A stretch of DNA of 64,000 nt, taken from assembly GCF_029892155.1 (NCBI RefSeq), contig NZ_JARZAG010000019.1, forward strand, positions 62,001-126,000, read 5' to 3'. The notes beneath the pieces are model-generated. The model was not told the DNA's origin. It saw only the letters and a list, made by a program, of their open reading frames with translations, and made no database searches. A program made the translations under genes and the position numbers. Positions 44,486-53,670 of this stretch are shown here, piece by piece. This DNA is from Kitasatospora sp. GAS204B (lineage in GTDB: Bacteria > Actinomycetota > Actinomycetes > Streptomycetales > Streptomycetaceae). The first letter of the stretch is position 1, and every line of letters starts with the position of its first letter.

Positions 44486-44753
44486 ACAGTGGGCGCGCGA
44501 ACCCCGGTGACGCACCCGCTGTGACGGTTCTCACCCGATCCGGGCGGCCGACCGGCGAATCCGGCCGGTCCTGCGGCGATACCCTGCCAGACGGACGTGA
44601 CGCGCGTGTTGATTGACGTGTGCGCCCGAGACCGCGTGGGCCGCAAGGCCGCAACTCTGCGTACCCGCACGGCCCCGACGACCCGCAGCGAAGATCCTGC
44701 CGTGGCACGCTCGTAGAGACACAATCCGCGACCACGAACAAGGACGAACACAC

Positions 44754-45929
44754 GTGGACCTGTTCGAGTACCAGGCGAGGGACCTCTTCGCCAAGCACGG
44801 TGTACCCGTGCTCGATGGCGAGGTCATCGAGAACGCTGAGGACGCTCGCGCGATCGCCGAGCGCTTCGGTGGACGCGCCGTCGTCAAGGCTCAGGTGAAG
44901 GTCGGTGGCCGTGGCAAGGCCGGCGGCGTCAAGCTCGCCGCCGACCCGGCCGACGCTGTCGCCAAGGCCGACGCGATCCTCGGCATGGACATCAAGGGCC
45001 ACACCGTGCACAAGGTGATGCTGGCCGAGACCGCGGACATCAAGGAGGAGTACTACGTCTCCTTCCTGCTGGACCGCGCCAACCGCACCTTCCTGGCGAT
45101 GGCCAGCAAGGAGGGCGGCGTCGAGATCGAGGTCGTCGCCGAGGAGAACCCCGAGGCGCTGGCCAAGGTCTCCGTCGACGCGAACGAGGGCTGCACCGCC
45201 GAGAAGGCCGCCGAGATCGTCGCCGCCGCGAAGTTCCCGGCCGAGATCGCCGACCAGGTGATCGTGGTCCTGCAGCGCCTGTGGGACGTCTTCATCAAGG
45301 AAGACGCCCTGCTGGTCGAGGTCAACCCGCTGGTCAAGACCGGTGACGGCAAGGTCATCGCGCTCGACGGCAAGGTCTCGCTGGACGAGAACGCCGAGTT
45401 CCGCCAGGCGGAGCACGAGGCGCTGGTCGACCACGCCGCGGCCAACCCGCTGGAGGCCGCCGCCAAGGCCAAGAACCTCAACTACGTCAAGCTCGACGGT
45501 GAGGTCGGCATCATCGGCAACGGCGCGGGTCTCGTCATGAGCACCCTGGACGTCGTCGCCTACGCCGGTGAGAACCACGGTGGCGTCAAGCCCGCCAACT
45601 TCCTCGACATCGGCGGCGGCGCCTCCGCCGAGGTGATGGCGAACGGCCTGGAGATCATCCTGGGCGACGCCGACGTCAAGTCGGTCTTCGTCAACGTCTT
45701 CGGTGGCATCACCGCGTGCGACGCGGTCGCCAACGGCATCGTGCAGGCCCTGGAGCTCCTGGAGAGCAAGGGCGAGGCCGTCACCAAGCCGCTGGTCGTC
45801 CGCCTGGACGGCAACAACGCGGAGCTGGGTCGCAAGATCCTGACCGACCGCAACCACCCGCTGGTCGAGCAGGTGGACACCATGGACGGCGCCGCTGACC
45901 GCGCCGCCGAGCTGGCCAACGCGAAGTAA
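44754..45929 (+). CDS. sucC: Succinyl-CoA synthetase beta subunit
   Basis: The ADP-forming beta subunit has 391 residues. An ATP-grasp domain starts at 'MDLFEYQARDLFAKHGVPV' (GTG 44754, AAGGACG upstream), with 'VVKAQVKVGGRGKAGGVKLA' near 47-66 and the nucleotide-binding 'LVEVNPLVKT'. The C-terminal CoA-ligase domain has 'NFLDIGGGAS' and 'NVFGGITACD'. With SucD it makes succinate and ATP from succinyl-CoA in the TCA cycle. A 268-bp gap upstream must hold the promoter; no clear boxes were found. Confidence 0.97.
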   Translation: MDLFEYQARDLFAKHGVPVLDGEVIENAEDARAIAERFGGRAVVKAQVKVGGRGKAGGVKLAADPADAVAKADAILGMDIKGHTVHKVMLAETADIKEEYYVSFLLDRANRTFLAMASKEGGVEIEVVAEENPEALAKVSVDANEGCTAEKAAEIVAAAKFPAEIADQVIVVLQRLWDVFIKEDALLVEVNPLVKTGDGKVIALDGKVSLDENAEFRQAEHEALVDHAAANPLEAAAKAKNLNYVKLDGEVGIIGNGAGLVMSTLDVVAYAGENHGGVKPANFLDIGGGASAEVMANGLEIILGDADVKSVFVNVFGGITACDAVANGIVQALELLESKGEAVTKPLVVRLDGNNAELGRKILTDRNHPLVEQVDTMDGAADRAAELANAK

Positions 45930-45946
45930 GGAAGGGGACTCTCACC

Positions 45947-46831
45947 ATGGCTATCTTCCTTACCGAGGACAGCAAGGTCATCGTTCAGGGCATGACCGGC
46001 TCCGAGGGCATGAAGCACACCCGTCGGATGCTCGCCTCCGGCACCAAGATCGTCGGCGGCGTGAACCCGCGCAAGGCCGGCACCACGGTTGACGTCGACG
46101 GCACCGAGGTGCCCGTCTTCGGCTCCGTCGCCGAGGCCATCAAGCAGACCGGCGCCGACGTCAGCGTCATCTTCGTGCCGCCGGCCTTCACCAAGAGCGC
46201 GGTCGTCGAGGCGATCGACGCCGAGATCCCGCTCGCGGTCGTCATCACCGAGGGCGTCCCGGTGCACGACAGCGCCTCGTTCTGGGCCTACGCCGGCGAG
46301 AAGGGCAACAAGACCCAGATCATCGGCCCGAACTGCCCCGGCCTGATCTCCCCCGGGAAGTCCAACGCGGGCATCATCCCGGCGGACATCACCAAGGCGG
46401 GCAAGATCGGCCTGGTCTCCAAGTCCGGCACGCTGACCTACCAGCTCATGTACGAGCTGCGCGACCTCGGCTTCTCCTCGGCCGTCGGCATCGGTGGCGA
46501 CCCGGTCATCGGGACCACCCACATCGACGCGCTGCGCGCGTTCGAGGCCGACCCGGAGACCGAGATCATCGTGATGATCGGTGAGATCGGTGGCGACGCC
46601 GAGGAGCGCGCCGCGGCCTTCATCAAGGAGAACGTGACCAAGCCGGTCGTCGGCTACGTCGCGGGCTTCACCGCCCCGGAGGGCAAGACCATGGGCCACG
46701 CCGGCGCCATCGTCTCGGGCTCCTCGGGCACCGCTCAGGCGAAGAAGGAGGCCCTGGAGGCCGCCGGTGTCAAGGTCGGCAAGACGCCGTCCGAGACCGC
46801 TCGCCTGGCGCGTGAGCTGATCAAGGGCTGA
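45947..46831 (+). CDS. sucD: Succinyl-CoA synthetase alpha subunit
   Basis: The alpha subunit has 294 residues, 17 bp after sucC, with a strong GGAAGGGG ribosome site. CoA-binding Rossmann elements start at 'KVIVQGMTGSEGMKHTRRML', and 'GPNCPGLISPG' follows. The phosphorylated histidine is in 'GHAGAIVSGSSGTA' near residue 250. The gene order and short gap show one operon with sucC. A near-perfect terminator follows. The last 97 bp are overlapped antisense by the convergent ECF-like gene. Confidence 0.97.
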   Translation: MAIFLTEDSKVIVQGMTGSEGMKHTRRMLASGTKIVGGVNPRKAGTTVDVDGTEVPVFGSVAEAIKQTGADVSVIFVPPAFTKSAVVEAIDAEIPLAVVITEGVPVHDSASFWAYAGEKGNKTQIIGPNCPGLISPGKSNAGIIPADITKAGKIGLVSKSGTLTYQLMYELRDLGFSSAVGIGGDPVIGTTHIDALRAFEADPETEIIVMIGEIGGDAEERAAAFIKENVTKPVVGYVAGFTAPEGKTMGHAGAIVSGSSGTAQAKKEALEAAGVKVGKTPSETARLARELIKG

Positions 46832-47739
46832 CGCTCGGTCAGCAGTGTCTGCTGCCGCACCCCGGACCGGTTCGCCGGTCCGGGGTGCGGCGTTTTTCCG
46901 GGGCCGCACCAGAAGCTGCGGATGCCCGGGGTGCCGGCCGGGGTGGCCGGTCCCGCGCTGCCGTTCGCGGTGCCGGTGCAGAGCGGGGCCGGGACGGGGC
47001 GGGGGTTGAACCAGGCCGACGGGCCGTGCCCGTCCAGGGTGCCGGTGATCGAGGCCGTGGTGGCCAGCACCAGCAGCGCGGCGCCGGCCGGCAGCGCCAG
47101 GGCCCGCGCCCGGGCGGCGGCCCGGCACCGCAGGTCGGCCTGCCGGGGCTCGGCGCCGCTCGGGCAGCCGCGCACGGCGGCCTGGTAGAGCAGCCCACCG
47201 AGCCGCGGCGCGAAGTCGGGGGCGGCCGGATCGGGGCCGACCAGCGCGGGCACCGCGCGGACCAGGTCGAGGTGCGCGGCGTGCAGCCGGTGGCCGACGG
47301 CGGCCGCGCTGGCCTCGACCTCGACGGCGATCTCCGCCGCCGCCAGGCCGAGCGCGTCGTGCAGCACCACGACCTGGCGGCGCGCGCGGCTCAGCCGGCG
47401 CAGCGCGGTGAGCAGTTCCAGGTCGTGCGCGGTGAGCGCGGAGTCGAGCGGCGGGGTGCGGTGCCGCGACCGCGGACCCAGCGGGTACCAGGGAGTGAGC
47501 GCCGTCGCGAAGGCGCGGGTGCGCAGCCAGCGCGCGGGGTCGGGCTCGGCGGCCAGCTCGGACCAGCGGTTCCAGGCGCTGCCCAGGGCCTGCCGGGTGG
47601 CGCGCTCCGCACCGCGGCGGTGGCCGGCGGTGAGCAGGAAGGTCTGCTGCAGCAGCTCGTCGTACGAACGTTCGTAGAGCTTCTGGTAGTTCGCCGACGT
47701 GGACGGCGATGCGGCGGCGAGCGAAGAATTTTGACGCAT
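46735..47739 (-). CDS. ECF-sigma-like protein with a membrane segment
   Basis: The N-terminal ~190 residues resemble an ECF sigma factor: a region-2-like 'YDELLQQTFLLTAGHRRGAE' and a region-4-like 'LRRLSRARRQVVVLHDALGL' followed by 'EIAVEVEASAAAVGHRL'. One membrane span follows near 235-255 and then an outer tail. The region-2 core is weak, so it may be a sigma-derived sensor and not an active sigma factor. The open frame, 334 residues from ATG 47739, runs through the sucCD terminator and 97 bp into sucD on the opposite strand. That end is odd and may reflect a lost stop codon or a frameshift. It diverges from the DUF6350 gene. Confidence 0.65.
   Translation of the reverse strand: MRQNSSLAAASPSTSANYQKLYERSYDELLQQTFLLTAGHRRGAERATRQALGSAWNRWSELAAEPDPARWLRTRAFATALTPWYPLGPRSRHRTPPLDSALTAHDLELLTALRRLSRARRQVVVLHDALGLAAAEIAVEVEASAAAVGHRLHAAHLDLVRAVPALVGPDPAAPDFAPRLGGLLYQAAVRGCPSGAEPRQADLRCRAAARARALALPAGAALLVLATTASITGTLDGHGPSAWFNPRPVPAPLCTGTANGSAGPATPAGTPGIRSFWCGPGKTPHPGPANRSGVRQQTLLTERQPLISSRARRAVSDGVLPTLTPAASRASFFA
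46855..46897 (+). terminator. sucCD terminator
   Basis: A perfect 16-bp stem (46855-46870 with 46875-46890) with a stable TTCG tetraloop, followed by CGTTTTT. This is one of the two clearest intrinsic terminators in the window. Confidence 0.95.
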
Positions 47740-47806
47740 GATCAGATGATCGGGGACACGTCGACGGCTCGCTCCTGCACGGGGCAGGACGAGTGACGGC
47801 GGCACC

Positions 47807-49105
47807 ATGAGGCACATGACGCAGCATCTGATGGGCCGTCCGTTGCCGCGCGCGATCGGCGCGTTCGACTCCGCGCCGGTCCTCGCGGGCGCCGCGGCGG
47901 CGCTGCTCGGACTCGCCGTGGTCGGGGCCCCGGTGCTGGTCCTCTGGGTCCTGACGGCCGCTCCGCAGGACAGCGCCGCCGACGCCGCCCGGCTGGCCGG
48001 CGCGCTCTGGCTGCTCGGCCACGGCGGGCCGTTGAGCCGGGGCGGCGGCGGTGTCCCGCTCGCGCTCACCCCGCTGCTGCTGACCGTGTGCAGCGCGCTG
48101 CTGCTGCGGCAGGGCGCCGCCCAGGTGGCGGCCCGGCCGGGCGTCCGGGGCCAGGCGGTGCCCGCCGCGCTCTGCGCCGGATACCTCGCGGTGGCGCTGC
48201 CGGTGGCACTCGCCTGCGCCCGGGCCGGCGCGCTGCGGGCCCGGCCGCTGCCCGACCTGCTGGCGGTGCTCGCCGTGGCCTACCCGGCCGCGCTGGCGGG
48301 CGCCGGGGCCGCACCGGCCTGGTGGTCGACCCTGCGTGCGCGGATCTCGGACCCGCTGCTCGCCCGGCTTCCGAACCGGCTGCGCGAGCTGATGCCCGGG
48401 CGCCCGGCGCTCGGCGCCGTGGCGGTGGCGGCCGGCCGGGCCGCGGCGGCGGCGCTGCTGACCCTGGTGGCCGGCGGGGCGCTGCTGCTCGGCGCGGTGC
48501 TGCTGCTGCGCACCGACAGCACCGGGCCCGCGCTGCGCACGCTGACCGGCGGCAGCCTGCCCGGGGCGCTCGGCCTGCTGCTCTGCTGCCTGCTGCTGGT
48601 GCCCAACGCGGTGCTCTGGAGCATCGGTTACGCACTCGGGCCGGGTTTCGCGCTGGGGGTCGGCACGGTGGTGGCGCCCGGCCGGCTGACGCCCGGCCCG
48701 AGCCTGGACTTCCCGCTGCTGGCCCTGGTGCCGACCACCGCCTCGGCCTGGCAGCGGCTGGTGCTGGTGGTCCCGGTGCTGGCAGGCCTGGCGGCCGCCG
48801 GGCTGCTCGCCCGGGCAGCGGTGGCGCCCGGCGCCACGCCGCCGTCCGCCGGGGCACCCGCCCGGTGGCGTCCCGGCGCCACCGCGCTCGCCGCCGGGCT
48901 GAGCGCGCTCGTGGTCGGCCTGGCGGTGGCCCTCGGCGCCCGGCTGGCCGGGGGAGCGGTCGGCGCCGGGCGGATGGCGCAGCTGGGACCCTCGGCGTTC
49001 TGCGGGCTGGCGGCGGCCGGCTGGGTGGCGGTGGTGGCGGTCCCCGGCGCGCCCGCGCTGCGCTGGTGGCTGCTGCGCCGGGCGGCGGGTGACCTGCCGG
49101 CCTAG
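47807..49105 (+). CDS. DUF6350 family polytopic membrane protein
   Basis: An Ala/Leu-rich integral membrane protein of 432 residues with about ten spans and short loops. The general pattern and its place upstream of purN fit the actinobacterial DUF6350 family. No catalytic or transport motif is visible. Two in-frame ATGs (47807 and 47816) are possible, neither with a strong ribosome site. It diverges from the ECF-like gene across 67 bp, so the two promoters must nearly overlap. Confidence 0.75.
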   Translation: MRHMTQHLMGRPLPRAIGAFDSAPVLAGAAAALLGLAVVGAPVLVLWVLTAAPQDSAADAARLAGALWLLGHGGPLSRGGGGVPLALTPLLLTVCSALLLRQGAAQVAARPGVRGQAVPAALCAGYLAVALPVALACARAGALRARPLPDLLAVLAVAYPAALAGAGAAPAWWSTLRARISDPLLARLPNRLRELMPGRPALGAVAVAAGRAAAAALLTLVAGGALLLGAVLLLRTDSTGPALRTLTGGSLPGALGLLLCCLLLVPNAVLWSIGYALGPGFALGVGTVVAPGRLTPGPSLDFPLLALVPTTASAWQRLVLVVPVLAGLAAAGLLARAAVAPGATPPSAGAPARWRPGATALAAGLSALVVGLAVALGARLAGGAVGAGRMAQLGPSAFCGLAAAGWVAVVAVPGAPALRWWLLRRAAGDLPA

Positions 49106-49240
49106 GACCTGGGGGACGGACATCGTGCTGATGGCGGGCACAAGGCTGGTTGACAGGATGCGCGGCCAGTGTCGGACGCGGTGCGGGTGGCGGAGCCGAC
49201 GCCACCCGCTGACGCCCTCCTGGGATGGGAAAGGGATCCG

Positions 49241-50248
49241 ATGACTCCTGCGCCTGACAACCGGACCGAGTTGTCCGTCGTCATTCCGATGTACAACGAG
49301 CAGGAGGCGCTGCCCGCCCTGGTCGCCCGGCTTCGCCCGGCCCTGGACGGCACCGGCGTCCGCTACGAGGTCGTCGCGGTGAACGACGGCAGCACCGACG
49401 GTACGTCCGCGCTGCTGCGCGAGCTGCGCGGCGAGTGGAGTGAGCTGCGGGTGGTGGAGCTGCGTCGCAACTCGGGGCATCAGGCGGCGCTGACGGCGGG
49501 TCTGCACAGCGCCGTGGGCGCGTATGTGGCGAGCATCGACGCGGACCTGCAGGATCCGCCGGAGAAGATCGCCGAGATGCTGGAGCTCGCCAGGCGCGAC
49601 GACCTCGACATCGTCTACGGGGTGCGGTCGGACCGCAGCACCGACAGCGGGTTCAAGCGTCGTACGGCGGGTCTGTACTACTGGCTGATGCGCCGGCTGG
49701 TCGGTAAGCGGGTGCCTTCGCAGGCGGGTGACTTCCGGCTGTTGAGCCGCGAGGCGGTCGACGCGCTGAAGGCGTTGCCGGATCAGCAGCAGGTCTACCG
49801 GTTGCTGGTGCCGTGGCTGGGCTTTCGCAGTGGTCAGGTCACGTATCACCGTGACGAGCGGGTGGCGGGGGAGACCAAGTACCCGTTGAGCAAGATGATC
49901 CGCCTGGCGGTGGACAGCATCACCAACTTCTCCGCGGCGCCGTTGCGGATCGCGACCTGGCTGGGCGTGGCGAGCTTCTTCGCGTGCTTCGGGATGTCGA
50001 TCGCGACGCTGGCGGTCCACCTGGCGGGTCACACCGTGCCGGGGTGGACCTCGCTGTTCGTCGGGATGCTCTTCATCGGTGGCATCCAGCTGATCTGCGT
50101 CGGTCTGCTGGGCGAGTACATAGGACGGATCTACACCGCCGTGCAGAGCCGTCCCACCTACTTCATCGGCTACGACTCGGCCGACGACGGCCAGGAGTCG
50201 GCGAACTTCGCGGCACCCCGGGAGCCGGAGCTGACCGAGGTGCGCTGA
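49241..50248 (+). CDS. Family 2 glycosyltransferase, dolichol-phosphate-mannose-synthase-like
   Basis: A 335-residue enzyme with a GT-A catalytic domain (about 8-230) and two C-terminal spans. Motifs are 'ELSVVIPMYNEQEALPALV', the nucleotide-binding 'VNDGSTDGT', and the Asp-rich metal site 'IDADLQDPPEK'. 'QAGDFRLLSREAVDALKALP' and the amphipathic 'KYPLSKMIRLAVDSITNFSA' precede the spans, as in GtrB/DPM1-like enzymes. It likely charges polyprenyl phosphate with a sugar from a nucleotide donor, the donor type used by the GT87, PIG-V and GT39 genes of this window. ATG 49241 was chosen over GTG 49169 because GGGAAAGGGA precedes it by four bases. Confidence 0.9.
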   Translation: MTPAPDNRTELSVVIPMYNEQEALPALVARLRPALDGTGVRYEVVAVNDGSTDGTSALLRELRGEWSELRVVELRRNSGHQAALTAGLHSAVGAYVASIDADLQDPPEKIAEMLELARRDDLDIVYGVRSDRSTDSGFKRRTAGLYYWLMRRLVGKRVPSQAGDFRLLSREAVDALKALPDQQQVYRLLVPWLGFRSGQVTYHRDERVAGETKYPLSKMIRLAVDSITNFSAAPLRIATWLGVASFFACFGMSIATLAVHLAGHTVPGWTSLFVGMLFIGGIQLICVGLLGEYIGRIYTAVQSRPTYFIGYDSADDGQESANFAAPREPELTEVR

Positions 50249-50294
50249 CCGACCCCGGGAGCCGTGTCGGCGGGGGCGGCGGGCTGCGGGCGGC

Positions 50295-51065
50295 TCAGTT
50301 CTGCGGGTCGGTGAGGGTGACCACCCACTGCGGGGCCAGGGTCGAGCAGCTCTGCTGGCCCACCGCGGTCAGCGAGTCGTTGACGCAGGTGAAGTACGGG
50401 CGGTAGGCCAGCTGCACCGAGAAGAAGCTGAGCACCAGGAAGATGGCCACCCCGCCGGTGAGCAGGCCGCCGAGTGCCGCCGGCATCTGCGGGCGGCTGC
50501 GCTGGCCGTAGGGCCAGGTGACCGGGGCGCCGCTCGGGGCCTCGGCCGCGCGCTCCGCGGTCCGCTCGGCAGTCCGCTCGACGGCCGCCGTGCTCGCCGC
50601 GTTCGCTGTGCTTGCCGCGTTCGCCGTGCTGGCCGGGTTCGGTGCGGTGGCCGGGCGCAGCGCGCTGATGCCCCAGTAGAGGGCGAGGGCACCGAACAGC
50701 AGGGCGAGCGAGGCGATGTTCTGCAGCCCGCAGAAGAGCGCGGCCATGCCGCTCATCAACGCGTAGCGCGAGCGGCGGTGCTGCGGGTCGTTGGGGTCGA
50801 AGCGCGGCTGCTGCGGACCCGGCTGGCGGTCCGGCCAGCCCGGGCCGCCACCGCCCTGCCAGTTCGGGCTCCACGGGTGCGGCGGCGGCACCGGCGCTCT
50901 GCCGGGCCGGCCCTCACCGGTGGGGCGGTCGCCGTCCTCGGGTTCGCCCTGGGGCGCGCCGTCCGAGGGCCCCTGCGGGAGGCGCGGCCGCCACGGCTGG
51001 TCCGGGGCATCCTCCGGCGGCGGAGCGAAGGGGTTGCGCTCGTCGCTGCTCTTGCCGCTGCTCAT
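50295..51065 (-). CDS. Pro-rich membrane protein with low-complexity repeats
   Basis: An unassigned protein of about 256 residues. The first ~95 are hydrophilic and rich in Pro, Gly and Asp ('ERNPFAPPPEDAPDQPW'). One hydrophobic region at about 108-132 and another near 200-220 give two or three spans. Between them lies a low-complexity stretch of Ala/Ser/Thr/Asn and then Arg-Thr-Ala-Glu repeats. The tail has two Cys (in 'YFTCVNDSL' and 'GQQSCSTL') that could form an outer disulfide. An ATG at 51083 is also possible; ATG 51065 gives the more usual start. It converges on the GT2 gene. Confidence 0.72.
   Translation of the reverse strand: MSSGKSSDERNPFAPPPEDAPDQPWRPRLPQGPSDGAPQGEPEDGDRPTGEGRPGRAPVPPPHPWSPNWQGGGGPGWPDRQPGPQQPRFDPNDPQHRRSRYALMSGMAALFCGLQNIASLALLFGALALYWGISALRPATAPNPASTANAASTANAASTAAVERTAERTAERAAEAPSGAPVTWPYGQRSRPQMPAALGGLLTGGVAIFLVLSFFSVQLAYRPYFTCVNDSLTAVGQQSCSTLAPQWVVTLTDPQN
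50590..50643 (-). repeat. Three 18-bp tandem units in the Pro-rich membrane protein gene
   Basis: Three consecutive 18-bp copies (50590, 50608, 50626) differing at a few positions. They are in frame and encode the Asn-Ala-Ala-Ser-Thr-Ala units of the linker between the membrane spans. A shorter Arg-Thr-Ala-Glu repeat follows in the same gene. Confidence 0.85.
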
Positions 51066-51420
51066 GTCGGTCGAGGTCCTCATCGTCGTAGGGCGTCGCG
51101 ACCCATGATCCCGCAGGCCGATGAGGAGCTGAGCCCGGCCTGCCGTTCGCGGTGCCACGGTCCTGAGAGCGGCTCGTCGGGCGGCGCCGGGAGATCCCGC
51201 TCTCATCTACGCGCGTCAAGCAGAATCCCTGGCCAACCTGCGTTCAACCAGCCGTTATCGTGGTGACGGTCGGCAGCTCTCCCAGGTTCCCGGGCTCCTC
51301 GCACGCCGCGCGCATCCGGCGAACCCACCGGCCGCCGACCTGCCGCCTGTCCGTAGTGGCCCCACCGCCCGGTGGACGTACCAGCGGGCGGGCACCCGAC
51401 GTTTACGGAGATCCAGCGCA
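51066..51420. other. Intergenic region before purN
   Basis: A 355-bp stretch between the Pro-rich membrane protein gene and purN. It must carry promoters in both directions. TATCGT at 51256-51261 is a possible -10 for purN but has no good -35. No PurR-like palindrome or riboswitch-like structure could be recognised, and the open frames here have no coding character. Confidence 0.5.
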
Positions 51421-52080
51421 GTGGCTGCCGCTCACCCGCTCGCCTTCCCGCCCCCGTCCGACCGCCCTGCCCGGCTGCTGGTCCTGGTGTCCGGCTCCGG
51501 CACCAACCTCCAGGCCCTGATCGAGGCGGTCGCCGATCCCGGCTACGGCGCCGAGATCGTCGCCGTCGGTGCCGACCGGGACGGCATCGCGGGGCTCGAG
51601 CGCGCCGAGCGCGCCGGCATCCCGACCTTCGTGCACCGGGTGAAGGACTACCCCGACCGGGCCGCCTGGGACACCGCGCTGACCGCGGCCGTGCAGGCCT
51701 GGCAGCCCGACCTGGTGATCACCGCCGGCTTCATGAAGATCCTCGGTGAGCGCTTCCTGGGCGCCTGGAGCGGCCGGATCGTCAACACCCACCCTGCCCT
51801 GCTGCCCGCCTTCCCCGGCGCCCACGGCGTTTCCGACGCGCTCGCCTACGGGGTCAAGGTCACCGGCTGCACCGTCCACCTGGTCGACGCCGGGGTGGAC
51901 ACCGGTCCGATCATCGCGCAGGGCGTCGTGCAGGTCACCGACGCCGACCATGCCGATGGCGGCGAAGCGCTGCACGAGCGCATCAAGACTGTCGAGCGTC
52001 AGCTGCTCGTCGAGGTCGTGGGCCGTCTCGCCCGCGAAGGACACCGCATCGAAGACCGAAAGGTTTGGATCCCGGCATGA
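51421..52080 (+). CDS. purN: Phosphoribosylglycinamide formyltransferase
   Basis: This 219-residue enzyme transfers the formyl group of 10-formyl-THF to GAR in purine synthesis. The fold starts at 'LLVLVSGSGTNLQALIEAV'; the catalytic Asn-His block is 'NTHPALLPAFPGAHG', and the Asp is in 'VDAGVDTGPIIAQ'. The start is GTG 51421. Its stop overlaps the purH ATG, so the two steps that use formyl-THF are co-translated. folD, which makes the cofactor, lies 3.8 kb downstream. Confidence 0.95.
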   Translation: MAAAHPLAFPPPSDRPARLLVLVSGSGTNLQALIEAVADPGYGAEIVAVGADRDGIAGLERAERAGIPTFVHRVKDYPDRAAWDTALTAAVQAWQPDLVITAGFMKILGERFLGAWSGRIVNTHPALLPAFPGAHGVSDALAYGVKVTGCTVHLVDAGVDTGPIIAQGVVQVTDADHADGGEALHERIKTVERQLLVEVVGRLAREGHRIEDRKVWIPA

Positions 52081-53660
52081 GTTCCGCCCCCCACGCCGCG
52101 CCGCCCGTCTCCGAGGACATCCGTCCGATCCGCCGCGCGCTGGTCAGCGTGTACGACAAGACCGGCCTGGAGGAGCTGGCCCAGGGCCTGCACGCCGCCG
52201 GGGTCGAGCTGGTCTCCACCGGCTCCACCGCCGCCAGGATCGCCGCCGCCGGCGTCCCGGTCACCGAGGTCTCCGAGCTCACCGGCTTCCCGGAGTGCCT
52301 GGACGGGCGCGTGAAGACGCTGCACCCCCGGGTGCACGCCGGCGTGCTGGCCGACCTGCGCCTGGAGTCGCACCGCGCGCAGCTGGCCGAGCTGGGCATC
52401 GAGCCCTTCGACCTGGTCGTGGTGAACCTCTACCCGTTCGCCGCCACCGTCGCCTCCGGCGCCACCCCGGACGAGTGCGTCGAGCAGATCGACATCGGCG
52501 GCCCGAGCATGGTGCGCGCCGCCGCCAAGAACCACCCCTCGGTCGCGGTGGTGGTCGACCCGGCCCGCTACGCGGACGTGCTGGCCGCCGTCCGGGCCGG
52601 CGGGTTCGACCTGCTGACCCGCAAGCGGCTGGCCGGCGCGGCCTTCGCGCACACCGCCGCGTACGACGTCGCGGTGGCGCAGTGGTTCGAGGTCTCGGGC
52701 TACACCGAGTCCGAGGAGCCGTTCCCGGCCTTCCTCGGCGCCACCTGGGAGCGCTCGAACGTGCTGCGGTACGGCGAGAACCCGCACCAGCGCGCGGCGC
52801 TCTACACCGACGGCACCGGGGGCCTCGCGGCCGCCGAGCAGCTGCACGGCAAGGAGATGTCCTACAACAACTACGTCGACACCGACGCCGCCCGCCGCGC
52901 CGCCTACGACCACGCGGGCCCGGCCGTCGCGATCATCAAGCACGCCAACCCGTGCGGCATCGCGGTCGGCGCGGACGTCGCGGAGGCGCACCGCAAGGCG
53001 CACGCCTGCGACCCGCTCTCCGCGTTCGGTGGCGTGATCGCGGTCAACCGCCCGGTCACCGTCGAGCTGGCCGAGCAGATCGCGCCGATCTTCACCGAGG
53101 TCGTCGTCGCCCCCGACTATGAGGCGGGCGCCGTCGAGGTGCTCGCCCGCAAGAAGAACATCCGCGTGCTGCGCGCGCCCGAGGCCCCGTGCGAGCGCCG
53201 GGAGGCCCGCCGGATCAGCGGTGGCCTGCTCTTCCAGCAGCTCGACCGGGTGGACGCCCCCGGTGACGACCCGTCGACCTGGACGCTGGCCACCGGTGAG
53301 GCGCTCTCCGAGGCCGAGCTGGCCGAGCTGGCCTTCGCCTGGATCTCCTGCCGCGCCGTCAAGTCCAACGCGATCCTGCTGGCCAAGGACGGCGCCTCGG
53401 TCGGGGTCGGCATGGGCCAGGTCAACCGGGTCGACTCCGCCAAGCTCGCGGTCGCCCGCGCCGGGGAGCGTGCCGCCGGTTCGTTCGCCGCCTCCGACGC
53501 GTTCTTCCCGTTCGCCGACGGCCTGCAGATCCTGCTCGACGCCGGCGTCAAGGCCGTGGTCCAGCCGGGCGGCTCGGTGCGGGACGAGGAGGTCATCGCG
53601 GCGGCCGCGGCGGCCGGGGTGACCATGTACTTCACCGGGACCCGGCACTTCTTCCACTGA
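52077..53660 (+). CDS. purH: Bifunctional AICAR transformylase / IMP cyclohydrolase
   Basis: This 527-residue enzyme carries out the last two steps to IMP. The N-terminal cyclohydrolase (about 15-205, methylglyoxal-synthase fold) has 'RALVSVYDKTGLEELAQGL', 'GRVKTLHPRVHAGVLA' and 'IDIGGPSMVRAAAKN'. The transformylase half follows with 'LRYGENPHQRAALY', the catalytic Lys-His of 'AIIKHANPCG', and ends '...TMYFTGTRHFFH'. ATG 52077 overlaps the purN TGA. A TTG twelve bases upstream is in frame but less likely. A strong terminator closes the operon. Confidence 0.97.
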   Translation: MSSAPHAAPPVSEDIRPIRRALVSVYDKTGLEELAQGLHAAGVELVSTGSTAARIAAAGVPVTEVSELTGFPECLDGRVKTLHPRVHAGVLADLRLESHRAQLAELGIEPFDLVVVNLYPFAATVASGATPDECVEQIDIGGPSMVRAAAKNHPSVAVVVDPARYADVLAAVRAGGFDLLTRKRLAGAAFAHTAAYDVAVAQWFEVSGYTESEEPFPAFLGATWERSNVLRYGENPHQRAALYTDGTGGLAAAEQLHGKEMSYNNYVDTDAARRAAYDHAGPAVAIIKHANPCGIAVGADVAEAHRKAHACDPLSAFGGVIAVNRPVTVELAEQIAPIFTEVVVAPDYEAGAVEVLARKKNIRVLRAPEAPCERREARRISGGLLFQQLDRVDAPGDDPSTWTLATGEALSEAELAELAFAWISCRAVKSNAILLAKDGASVGVGMGQVNRVDSAKLAVARAGERAAGSFAASDAFFPFADGLQILLDAGVKAVVQPGGSVRDEEVIAAAAAAGVTMYFTGTRHFFH

Positions 53661-53670
53661 TCGTGCCGAT

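Noticed and set aside
49150..49155. TTGACA resembling a perfect -35 before the GT2 gene
   Set aside because: No acceptable -10 occurs 16-19 nt downstream, so it was not called a promoter.
45560..50032. Giant minus-strand open frame of about 1490 codons
   Set aside because: It spans sucCD, the ECF-like gene, DUF6350 and the GT2 gene on mixed strands. It arises from the absence of AT-rich stops and contains no recognisable domain.
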